Shown piece by piece: positions 47,492 to 55,121 of a stretch of 64,000 bases of DNA. Location of the stretch: NCBI RefSeq assembly GCF_010119975.1, contig NZ_CP048222.1, positions 3,986,501-4,050,500 on the forward strand. Direction: 5' to 3'. Each line of letters begins with the position of its first letter. Positions within the stretch are counted from its first letter, which is position 1. The notes below the pieces were generated by a model, which was given only the letters and a program-made list of their open reading frames with translations, was not told the DNA's origin and searched no databases. The stretch is from Rhodocytophaga rosea. GTDB taxonomy: Bacteria; Bacteroidota; Bacteroidia; Cytophagales; 172606-1. A program made the position numbers and the translations under genes.

Positions 47492-48415
47492 ATGGAAGAT
47501 TATAATAAGATTATAGAATCTTTAGGAGTAAGATTCATTAAAGCCAAGAATATTAAACTTCTTCAATCCATCCACATTAAGAACTTTTATGATGTAGAAA
47601 ATACAGTCGTGCTGCTGCATCAGGGAGAGATCGCTTTTGGAGCCGAAAAAGAAAAAGTAAAAGAAGGGGAAGTATTATTTGTACCTGGAGGAAAACTGGT
47701 GCCTCTTACCTACGGCAACTCCAGTTCAAATGTTATTACTAATGAGGATTTTGTAAGCAATAAGGAAAAGTACTTTGCTGTCAATAAGGACATTAACAAA
47801 ATAGGCACTTTAAGCGATTCATTTGGATTTATTACCTTCGAAGCAAAAGTATTTGATTCGGTTAACTTTTTTGCTTCCCTGGATATTCCTCCCTTTATTT
47901 TAACAAACACACCAGAACTGGCCAAAACCATTAATGAACTCATTGTAGAAGATTTATCTGGCTTACCTGGAAAAGAACGGGTAATTAAAATAAAAACTGA
48001 AGAGATCGTAGTAGAAATTATTCGGTATATTCTTAAAAACAGGCTTTTTGTAGAGCAACTAGCCACCAACAGCACCTATTTCAAAGACCCAAGGCTGATC
48101 GATATTTTTGCTTATATTAAGGAATATTTAGGAGGAGATCTTTCTAACAAAGTATTAGCCAATGTAGCTAATGTGTCAGAAGATTATGTGGGCCAGTATT
48201 TTAAAATGCTGACTGGAATTAATCCTCAGGATTATATTGAATACCAGCGCATGGAGATGGCGGTTAATCTGTTAAGAACTTCTAAAAAGAGCATTCGTGA
48301 AATTGGTGCAGAAGTAGGATATAAAGATACAGCGTATTTTTGCAGAAGATTTAAGATGATGTTTGGAATACCTGCTGGTAAAATGCGTCGCCGGGAATCA
48401 TTAATGAATATTTAA
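47492..48415 (+). CDS. AraC-family transcriptional regulator
   Basis: A 307-residue regulator. The N-terminal part looks like a cupin sensor (VLLHQGEIAFGAEKE, VKEGEVLFVPGGKLVPL). The C-terminal AraC DNA-binding domain spans about residues 205-300, with two helix-turn-helix units: LANVANVSEDYVGQYFKMLT and IREIGAEVGYKDTAYFCRRF. The effector and targets are unknown. Its stop is 3 bp from the stop of the convergent GGGP synthase gene. Confidence 0.9.
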   Translation: MEDYNKIIESLGVRFIKAKNIKLLQSIHIKNFYDVENTVVLLHQGEIAFGAEKEKVKEGEVLFVPGGKLVPLTYGNSSSNVITNEDFVSNKEKYFAVNKDINKIGTLSDSFGFITFEAKVFDSVNFFASLDIPPFILTNTPELAKTINELIVEDLSGLPGKERVIKIKTEEIVVEIIRYILKNRLFVEQLATNSTYFKDPRLIDIFAYIKEYLGGDLSNKVLANVANVSEDYVGQYFKMLTGINPQDYIEYQRMEMAVNLLRTSKKSIREIGAEVGYKDTAYFCRRFKMMFGIPAGKMRRRESLMNI

Positions 48416-48418
48416 GCT

Positions 48419-49177
48419 TTAACTCAAAGCTTTGTTATAATTATGTACTTTCTCAGAAACCTCAGCTAATAAGTTGAGGTTTTTTTCTATACCATTCCCA
48501 ATAACAATCACATCTGCGCCTGCTTCCATAACTTCGGCTGCTTCTTCCGCTGAACGAATGCCCCCTCCCACAATTAAAGGAACATCTACTGACTTCCGTA
48601 CACTGGCAATCATGCGTGATGAAATCTGTTTCTGGGCTCCACTGCCTCCATCTAAATAAATTAATTTTAGACCCAGCATTTCACCTGCCATAGCAGTACA
48701 GGCAGCAATTTCAGGTTTATCATAGGGAATAGGAGTCGTGTTACTGATATAAGAAACAGTTGTCTGTCGGCCACTGTCTATCAAAATATAGCCTGTAGGT
48801 AGAATCTCCAGGTTACTCTTCTTTAAAACCGGAGCAGCAATTACATGTTGGCCGATTAAAAGTTCAGGATTCCTGCCAGAGATAAGTGATAAAAAAAGAA
48901 GTGCATCAGCCGACATATCAATATGCAGGTTACTGCCAGGAAACAAAATAACAGGAATAGAGGAATTTGTTTTAATCAGTTTAATGAGCTGCCCCATAGT
49001 GTTGCCTGTTATCAGGCTACCTCCTACAAAAAAGAAATCAACTTTATTTTCAACGCTGTGCCGAATAAGTTGCAGGCAAGCAGCAGCATCTGTTTTATCA
49101 GGGTCTATTAATACGGCAAAAGATTTTAGTCTGTTTACTTTAGCTGATATAAATCGGTTCAGTATAGTGGGTGTCAT
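48419..49177 (-). CDS. Geranylgeranylglyceryl/heptaprenylglyceryl phosphate synthase
   Basis: A TIM-barrel prenyltransferase of 252 residues that joins glycerol-1-phosphate to a polyprenyl diphosphate by an ether bond. Motifs seen are SFAVLIDPDKTDAAACLQ, FFFVGGSLITGN, ILFPGSNLHIDMSADALLFL, GLKLIYLDGGSGA and VGGGIRSAEEAAEVMEAGAD. Bacterial members occur in Bacteroidota and Bacillales; the product's role here is unclear. I prefer ATG 49177 over 49195 because it matches the usual short N-terminus. It overlaps the preceding gene by 38 bp. Confidence 0.9.
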   Translation of the reverse strand: MTPTILNRFISAKVNRLKSFAVLIDPDKTDAAACLQLIRHSVENKVDFFFVGGSLITGNTMGQLIKLIKTNSSIPVILFPGSNLHIDMSADALLFLSLISGRNPELLIGQHVIAAPVLKKSNLEILPTGYILIDSGRQTTVSYISNTTPIPYDKPEIAACTAMAGEMLGLKLIYLDGGSGAQKQISSRMIASVRKSVDVPLIVGGGIRSAEEAAEVMEAGADVIVIGNGIEKNLNLLAEVSEKVHNYNKALS

Positions 49178-49610
49178 CGGGGCGGATAGGCTCATGATCG
49201 TTCTTACGCTGTCCGTTCAGGAAATCCTGGAGCTTCTGCGTTGCAATTCCTATCAAAAATATAGCAATTTGTTGTTTTATCAAATCCGCTACAGGTGATT
49301 TAGACTCATGTTCTGTTTTATCTGAACTAAAATTCAGCTCAGGCTGCCCAGAATGACTCTGTGCAGGTAATAATAAGCGTGATTTTTTACGGATACTCCC
49401 TAACTTTTTTGGTTGCTTTTTTTTCATGAGTGAACGGCCAATCAAATAAGCAATGGTCAAGCCAGCGCCTGCAATCAGCACTTTTTTGGATATTTGCCCG
49501 GCATCATGCTTTATTGCATTCATTTGTTCGCCAATAGCTTGTTTATACATCTCAGTTTCTCGGCTTAAAGCTTCTTTTTTAGCTTCCAGAGAGGTTGGTT
49601 CTGTACTCAT
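49140..49610 (-). CDS. Hypothetical YqjD-like small membrane protein
   Basis: A 156-residue protein. An N-terminal helical stretch (TSLEAKKEALSRETEMYKQA) precedes a hydrophobic segment (VLIAGAGLTIAYLIGRSLM), a basic linker, and a second weak hydrophobic segment (LIKQQIAIFLIGIATQ). It is paired with a holin-like gene just upstream, an arrangement like E. coli yqjD-yqjE, whose products associate with the inner membrane and ribosomes. Similarity is by organisation more than by sequence. Its end overlaps the GGGP synthase start. Confidence 0.6.
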   Translation of the reverse strand: MSTEPTSLEAKKEALSRETEMYKQAIGEQMNAIKHDAGQISKKVLIAGAGLTIAYLIGRSLMKKKQPKKLGSIRKKSRLLLPAQSHSGQPELNFSSDKTEHESKSPVADLIKQQIAIFLIGIATQKLQDFLNGQRKNDHEPIRPDDTHYTEPIYIS

Positions 49611-49654
49611 GGTTCGTATGCTTAGTTTTTTATTTCAAGTAAGTTAATTTCTTA

Positions 49655-50083
49655 CTATTTATTCACACTGTTTTTACTAAATCCATTATTTAACTCTGCA
49701 TCAGTGGCCGCTCGGTCTACTACCACTTCCACTTCATCATTAGCATGTGCCTGTTGGTTTTCTTTCTTAGCACTGAACATATCATCTGTCATCTTTTCGA
49801 CTCTAGCCTGTATAGCTTTGTGTGATGCTTTTACGATAAAGAAAAGAACTAAGTAAAAGCCAGCTACAATTAAATAACCGGCAAAGCTATTCCCAATCAC
49901 AGTATTCAAGTAATTAGCCAGACCAACACTGGCAAACAGCACTGTAAATAGAATCAGAATAGATATAGCTCCTAATTGTATGCCAGTTACAATAGCACCT
50001 GCTATTTTTTGCTGTATATCTATTTTTGTTAACTCAATACGTGCTTCCAGATATCTGGTAATATTTTCTAGTAATTTTTCCAC
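49655..50083 (-). CDS. Phage-holin-superfamily (Holin-X/YqjE-like) membrane protein
   Basis: A 142-residue inner-membrane protein. An amphipathic N-terminal helix (NITRYLEARIELTKIDIQQK) is followed by two transmembrane helices (GIQLGAISILILFTVLFASV and AGYLIVAGFYLVLFFIVKAS), and an acidic, probably disordered tail. This matches the holin superfamily III/YqjE type. Despite the name it is a chromosomal housekeeping protein, not evidence for a prophage. It is 44 bp upstream of its likely partner on the same strand. Confidence 0.8.
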   Translation of the reverse strand: MEKLLENITRYLEARIELTKIDIQQKIAGAIVTGIQLGAISILILFTVLFASVGLANYLNTVIGNSFAGYLIVAGFYLVLFFIVKASHKAIQARVEKMTDDMFSAKKENQQAHANDEVEVVVDRAATDAELNNGFSKNSVNK

Positions 50084-50461
50084 TTTTGTAAATTTTGTAA
50101 GTGAAACGTTAATTTATATAGTATTTCTCTGATAGAAGCATACGGAATTGGACGAATTTTTGTTGACAGAAAATAGAAATATAAAGTTAATATTTATAAA
50201 AAGGTTACATCTGTCTGTATTTCAAAATTAATGCAAAACTCACTTATCCAATTACTGCAGTAAGACACTTATTTGCAGGAGAATAATTAGTAAAAACAAT
50301 CAATAATCTTATAATTCTATATTAGAATCTGATTGTGAATATTGATTATTTTTTTGTAAATTCGCACCATTATTTTGAAGTCAATACATAGTATTGGATA
50401 AGAGCTAGTATGCCATAGCTGCTTATCTTAACATTTCAAATAATTTTATCTGAGTAAATTT
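50084..50461. other. 378-bp divergent intergenic region
   Basis: AT-rich and non-coding, between the holin-like gene and the DksA-like gene. TAAATTCG (50357-50364) resembles a -7 element for the DksA-like gene but has no well-spaced -33 TTG. No hairpin of note was seen. Confidence 0.4.
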
Positions 50462-50857
50462 ATGAAAATTACCAATCAAGAAGAGAATCTACGGTACTCT
50501 GAAGAAGAGCTTAAAGAATTTGAAGAGCTTATCTCACAGAAACTGGATCAATCCAGAAAAGAACTCAACTATATCAAGCAGGCATTGAGTAAGAGAAACG
50601 ATAGCGGTACAGATAATACCTCAGGTACATCCAAATTATTGGAAGACGGTGCGGATACCACTGAAAAGGAAAATCTGAGCCAACTAGCCGCCCGTCAGCA
50701 GAAATTTACTCAGCAACTGGAAAATGCCATGATCCGCATTAAGAATGGCACCTATGGTATATGTGTTGACACTGGCAAGCTTATTCCCAAAGAAAGACTT
50801 CGTGCCGTGCCTCATACTCAGCATTCCATAGAAGCCAAACTAAAAAAAGCCAATTAA
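50462..50857 (+). CDS. TraR/DksA-family protein lacking the zinc cysteines
   Basis: A 131-residue DksA/TraR-like protein. The coiled coil (KEFEELISQKLDQSRKELN) leads to a C-terminal finger-like part, YGICVDTGKLIPKERLRAVP. In classical DksA four Cys bind zinc. Here only one Cys remains and the second pair is replaced by HTQHS. The fold may hold without zinc, or use His. The family binds the RNA polymerase secondary channel and tunes stress and stringent responses. It ends at a hairpin before scpB. Confidence 0.85.
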   Translation: MKITNQEENLRYSEEELKEFEELISQKLDQSRKELNYIKQALSKRNDSGTDNTSGTSKLLEDGADTTEKENLSQLAARQQKFTQQLENAMIRIKNGTYGICVDTGKLIPKERLRAVPHTQHSIEAKLKKAN

Positions 50858-50867
50858 TTTTTATTAT

Positions 50868-50902
50868 AACCCTTGTATGGATGGACTATTCATGCAAGGG
50901 TT
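50868..50902 (+). terminator. Terminator-like hairpin after the DksA-like gene
   Basis: AACCCTTG (50868-50875) pairs with CAAGGGTT (50895-50902), and four more inner pairs, one G-U, leave an 11-nt loop. The possible scpB ATG at 50881 lies inside the hairpin, which favours the later scpB start at 50908. Confidence 0.6.
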
Positions 50903-50907
50903 TATAT

Positions 50908-51474
50908 ATGCCCTTGAACTTTTTGCAAAACCATATTGAGGCACTTATTTTTTGTTCATCGGCCCCGATGAAAATAGACGAAATCCACTCTTGCCTCAAT
51001 GAAATGCTTGAAACTGAAATTCCGTTATCAGATATAAGCAATTCCCTTCAAACATTACTTGATAAATATTCTTCAGATGATTTTTCATTTCAGATTTATC
51101 ATATTGCTGATGGTTATCAGTTTCTTTCTAAACCCGCTTACCAAGCCAGTATTCAGGTATTGTTAAAGCAAAAATCAAAAAAGCGTTTATCAACAGCAGC
51201 TTTAGAGACACTATCCATTATTGCATATAAACAACCAGTAACAAAAACAGAAATTGAACAGGTAAGAGGTGTAAGTTGTGATTATGCGCTTCAGAAATTA
51301 CTGGATAAAGAACTGATCGTGATCAAAGGTAAATCAGATGCAGTAGGACGACCGCTATTATATGGAACCAGTCAGAAATTTATAGAATATTTTGGCTTAA
51401 ATTCTTTAAAAGATTTGCCGCAACCCAAAGATTTCGCTGCTTCAGATAATGAAATAGGCCAGACAAGCGAATAA
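50908..51474 (+). CDS. scpB: Segregation and condensation protein B
   Basis: ScpB of 188 residues, partner of ScpA and SMC in chromosome condensation. Two winged-helix domains are seen: NHIEALIFCSSAPMKIDEI and LETLSIIAYKQPVTKTEIEQVRG-type sequence near residue 115, then LLDKELIVIKGKSDAVGRP and YGTSQKFIEYFGLNSLKDLP. ATG 50908 is preceded by AAGGG and avoids the hairpin that covers the upstream ATG at 50881. No scpA or smc gene is in the window. Confidence 0.92.
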   Translation: MPLNFLQNHIEALIFCSSAPMKIDEIHSCLNEMLETEIPLSDISNSLQTLLDKYSSDDFSFQIYHIADGYQFLSKPAYQASIQVLLKQKSKKRLSTAALETLSIIAYKQPVTKTEIEQVRGVSCDYALQKLLDKELIVIKGKSDAVGRPLLYGTSQKFIEYFGLNSLKDLPQPKDFAASDNEIGQTSE

Positions 51475-51624
51475 ATAGTATGGCTCCAGAATAATACAAT
51501 CAATCCTTTAGCTTTGCACCAAATAATTTTGTAACATTTGTATCTACTTACTTAGGAATTTCATTCTTAATAGCTGATAAGTAAATTAACTATACTTAAA
51601 TACAGTAGTGATACTGCATATGCC

Positions 51625-53153
51625 ATGAAAAAAATAATGAAAACAAGCCTCGCCGCTCTGATACAAACAAACCCAAACGGCAGGATAGCACTTTTACCAG
51701 TAAGAAAACAGATGCTGGCGAAAGACCTGCTTCCAGACGAAAAAATATTAAATCTGCTGAGGATAACCCTTTCAAGAAGGTTAGGAGCAATAATTTCGCT
51801 GACAATCAGAACAAACCAACTAAAAGGTTTAAAAGACAAACAGATGAATCTGATTTTAAACCAAGAACTAATAAAAACGACACTAATAATTATAAAAGCA
51901 AACCTAGGGAAGAGAAACCTGCATTTGCAGACAAAAAGCCCTATGCTGTTCGCCCTTCTACAAGAGGTAAAGCGAGAATTGAATCAGATGAAACACCTAG
52001 AAAGAGAGTTAGAACTCCAGCCACAGACACTCCTCCATTCCGTAAAAGAGTAAGTAATAAACCAACCGAGGAGTATACAGACCGGAAAAAATCAAAGCCT
52101 TTTTCTGGTAATACTCCGGAAAAACGGAAATTTAAAGCACAATCAGTAGATGCAAATAATAGCAACCGTAATAAATTTAATTCGGCTGATAAACGAAGAC
52201 CTTTTAAGTCTCGCCAGACTACCGGGGAAGATACAGAGGCGTCAAGCAAAAAAAGATTTCCAAAACCGGTAGAAAAAGAAGCTAGCAAACGTGCATTTAC
52301 CGAAGAAAGACCTCAAAAAAGAACCAGCCGGGAGGGATATTATGCTGATAAAAAAAAAGCCATAACCGACCGCAAGACCCGGACGCCTGAATATAATCTA
52401 TCAAAATATGAAGCTAAGAAGGAAACCAAATCTCCTTCAACTAAACAAACCATTCGCCTGAACCGCTATATTTCCAATGCAGGCATTTGCTCCCGAAGAG
52501 ATGCAGATGTATTGATTGAATCCGGAGAAATAAAAGTTAATGGTAAGGTTGTAACGGAACTTGGCTACCAGGTAAATCCTAATGATACCGTGAAGTATGG
52601 AAACCGGGTGCTGAACAAAGAGAAAATGGTGTATTTGCTGCTTAATAAACCCAAGGATTTCATCACAACCACCGAAGATCCTGACGAACGCAAAACAGTA
52701 ATGGACTTAGTAAAAAGCGCCTGTGAACAAAGAATCTATCCGGTAGGTAGGTTAGACCGTAACACAACAGGTTTACTCTTATTAACAAATGATGGTGAGC
52801 TTGCCGAAAAAATGGCTCATCCTTCCAATAATGTTAAAAAAGTTTACCAGGTGGAACTCGATAAACCCATCACCAAAGCTGATTATCAAAAGATTATAGA
52901 CGGTGTGGAATTAGAAGATGGAAAAGTAACGATTGATGATCTGGCAATTGTAAGCTCTGATGGTACTACTTTAGGGCTGGAAATTCATTTGGGAAGAAAC
53001 CGCATTGTAAGAAGATTATTCGAGCATTTAGGTTATGAAGTGATCAAACTTGACAGAGTAGTTTATGCTGGTCTTACAAAAAAGGATTTACCTCGTGGAA
53101 AATGGCGTTTCCTTAATGAGAAAGAGGTAATTACCTTAAAATATTTGATATAG
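51625..53153 (+). CDS. rRNA pseudouridine synthase, RluB/RsuA type, with long basic N-terminus; frame break near start
   Basis: The C-terminal 240 residues are an S4 RNA-binding domain (RLNRYISNAGICSRRDAD, KVNGKVVTELGYQV) followed by the pseudouridine synthase core, with catalytic Asp in YPVGRLDRNTTGLLLLTND and the RIVRRLFEHLGYEV block. The same frame is open upstream to 51612, encoding some 270 residues rich in Lys, Arg, Pro and Ser. No ATG is in that frame. One extra A in the A7 run after ATG 51625 would give MKKNNENKPRRSD in frame. Either a base is missing, or slippage or an unusual start is used. Confidence 0.85.
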
Positions 53154-53261
53154 AGCTTCACAAAATATATTAATTGTGATCAATTATTAAACAGTAGTAT
53201 CTTGTCAAGAATGAACAACCGACAATAATCTGATTTATATTTTTTGGGCACCTCTGAGCCT

Positions 53262-53306
53262 CAAAATAAAACCTCACCGGTTTTTAACCGGTGAGGTTTT
53301 ATTTTG
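53262..53306. terminator. Bidirectional terminator
   Basis: A perfect stem of 21 bp (53262-53282 with 53286-53306) around a TTT loop. It is GC-rich near the loop (CCTCACCGG), with A/T tracts at the base on both strands. It serves the convergent pseudouridine synthase and ytxJ genes. Confidence 0.9.
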
Positions 53307-53329
53307 TAAGATTAAAATTGTAAAACTGT

Positions 53330-53686
53330 TTAAGCAGCTACGTCTAATTGAGCAAGTTGAGCTTTTAATCCAGGGTAAGAAATATCCATATGTGAAGTAT
53401 GATATACACAGTTTCCTTTATGAATAACTAGTATCTGTGGTGATTGATGATATACATCAAACGCTTGCGCTACTGCATTAGAAACAGGCCTATACGAAAG
53501 CAGATCCAGAAAATATGGTTTCACAGCTGCCATTTCCTCTTCTTTCCAGTTTCTTTCCAATCGGTTCAAAGCCGTAGCACTGATAGAACAACGGGTACTA
53601 TGCTTAAAAACTATTACAGGTTGTTGTTCTGATAATCTTTTTATTTCTTCTAGCTGGGTACTGTTATTTAATACATTCCATTTCAT
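53330..53686 (-). CDS. ytxJ: Bacillithiol-system redox protein YtxJ
   Basis: A 118-residue thioredoxin-fold protein. The active-site Cys33 lies in IVFKHSTRCSISATALNRLE, the hallmark of YtxJ (monothiol). The rest, HQSPQILVIHKGNCVYHTSH and the C-terminal helix, fits the family. It is thought to act in bacillithiol-dependent thiol repair in the cytosol. It lies 11 bp downstream of the basic repeat protein gene on the same strand, so they may share a transcript. Confidence 0.9.
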   Translation of the reverse strand: MKWNVLNNSTQLEEIKRLSEQQPVIVFKHSTRCSISATALNRLERNWKEEEMAAVKPYFLDLLSYRPVSNAVAQAFDVYHQSPQILVIHKGNCVYHTSHMDISYPGLKAQLAQLDVAA

Positions 53687-53697
53687 ACTTTATCAAT

Positions 53698-54525
53698 TTA
53701 TCGTGGTTTAAGCCAAATTTCACTTTCTCTTGAATCATACGTTGGTTTTTCTTCCCGGTTTTTCTTTTGCAGGAAACCAGGCTGCATTTTGTTCTTATTA
53801 CGCCCAATCCGCTTCATCATCCGCTTGCGGTATTTCTCCTTCTGCTGGTAAGTATTTTTTACCTTTCCACCTCTCCAGGCTGCACTTGGATGAGCGCCTT
53901 TCGGCATTTTCTTCACAAGCAGGTCACCTCTGTACTTAGAAATTTCCTCACTCTTCTTCCGTGCATCTTTCTTCTGCTTGTACGGACTCTTTACTAACAC
54001 ACCTTTAAAGCGTCTAAGTTCCTGATTTTTCTTGCGGAAGTCTTTTCTCTGTCCCACAACGCTTTTTACTTCTACAGGTCCTTCAAAACTGCTGAACTGC
54101 TGGTTTCTCCGCCGGGCATCTTTCCGTTTTTTATAATCGCTTTTTACTAAGTCACTGCCTTTGTAGGAATCAGATTCTCTGGCAATTTGTTCTCCCATGG
54201 GGTTGCGGCCTGGTTTTAAAGCTTTATTAGTTTTGTAAGCTGCCGCTTTGCTAGGATCTGTGGTATTATTACCTGTTTTTGAAACTTTAATCCCTGTTCC
54301 AGTAAATGAAGACATTTTGCCTACCGGACCGCCGGGAGCATTAGTATCATAGTCTTTTCCTTTAAAAGAAGAAGTTTGCCGTGCTTTCTTCTTTTTAAAT
54401 GCCGGAGACTTTACTTTAACTAATCCTAATTTCTCTTTGCTTTTACTGCTCTGGGCGAAAGAATCGCTGTGCGCAAAAATAAATCCCAGCATCAAACATA
54501 CCAATACAGAAATTTTACCAGCCAT
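53698..54525 (-). CDS. Secreted basic repeat protein, unknown function
   Basis: A protein of 275 residues from ATG 54525, chosen because it starts a good signal peptide (MAGKISVLVCLMLGFIFAHS, ending DSFAQ); an upstream in-frame ATG at 54621 would add 32 residues. The mature protein is very rich in Lys and Arg. It contains about four degenerate 26-30-residue repeats of the form YKG..VKS.YK..KDAR.K: SYKGSDLVKSDYKKRKDAR, FEGPVEVKSVVGQRKDFR, FKGVLVKSPYKQKKDARK. No family was recognised. It is probably periplasmic or on the cell surface; nucleic-acid or polyanion binding is only a guess. Confidence 0.6.
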   Translation of the reverse strand: MAGKISVLVCLMLGFIFAHSDSFAQSSKSKEKLGLVKVKSPAFKKKKARQTSSFKGKDYDTNAPGGPVGKMSSFTGTGIKVSKTGNNTTDPSKAAAYKTNKALKPGRNPMGEQIARESDSYKGSDLVKSDYKKRKDARRRNQQFSSFEGPVEVKSVVGQRKDFRKKNQELRRFKGVLVKSPYKQKKDARKKSEEISKYRGDLLVKKMPKGAHPSAAWRGGKVKNTYQQKEKYRKRMMKRIGRNKNKMQPGFLQKKNREEKPTYDSRESEIWLKPR

Positions 54526-54718
54526 ACTAACCGATAGCTGGTATGCAGGCTTACGGTTGTTATGTCTATGTAGAAAGTAGATAAAACTAATGAGAATGCC
54601 GGTAAAAATTATTGCATACATTAATGATGCCTGTTAGGAGATGTATATTCTATATTTGTGGAAGTATCTTATACTAGGTTTTTAGGAGGATTTATTTAAT
54701 TAAGTGCAATGGATGGTT

Positions 54719-55018
54719 TTAATTTTTTTGAGGTTTCCAGTTTTTTCTGGGGTCCTCATACTTCTTATCGCCTCTTTTTTGCTTTTGTTTGGTAACAATC
54801 CCATTTTTATCTCTTTTTACCCGGATAAGTGGAAATTCTACGGTACGTTCGCCATCTGCTTCTCCTAAATTTTCTCCAGAACCTTTTTTTCCATCAGAGG
54901 CCACTTGCTGATTGTCACCAGGGCCCCAAAAAGCCGGACAATTTTTCTTCTGACAGGAAGAAAACCCTATTAGGCTGATTAAAACCAATATACTGACTTT
55001 TATTACCGCTTTATTCAT
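54719..55018 (-). CDS. Small hypothetical lipoprotein
   Basis: A 99-residue lipoprotein with signal MNKAVIKVSILVLISLIGFS and lipobox FSSC. The mature part begins QKKNCPAFWGPGDNQQ and is hydrophilic, ending in a basic stretch (GDKKYEDPRKNWKPQKN). I do not recognise a named family. The strongly basic tail recalls the other secreted proteins at 53698 and 59195. It lies about 100 bp downstream of the E1 dehydrogenase gene on the same strand. Confidence 0.6.
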   Translation of the reverse strand: MNKAVIKVSILVLISLIGFSSCQKKNCPAFWGPGDNQQVASDGKKGSGENLGEADGERTVEFPLIRVKRDKNGIVTKQKQKRGDKKYEDPRKNWKPQKN

Positions 55019-55121
55019 AAGAATAAGTTTTTACAAGAAAACCAGGATTTGTACCAACTCAAAAACCAGTATTATGTATATAACGTTCGCAAAAATGCTT
55101 TGATACCAATTGCAAGGTAAT

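Noticed and set aside
49655-50083. Holin-type gene as sign of a prophage
   Set aside because: No phage structural, replication or integrase gene is nearby, and the pairing resembles the chromosomal yqjD-yqjE type.
51625-52053. 142-codon frame starting at ATG 51625
   Set aside because: It is the wrong frame of the basic N-terminal extension of the pseudouridine synthase. The neighbouring frame is continuous with the S4 domain.
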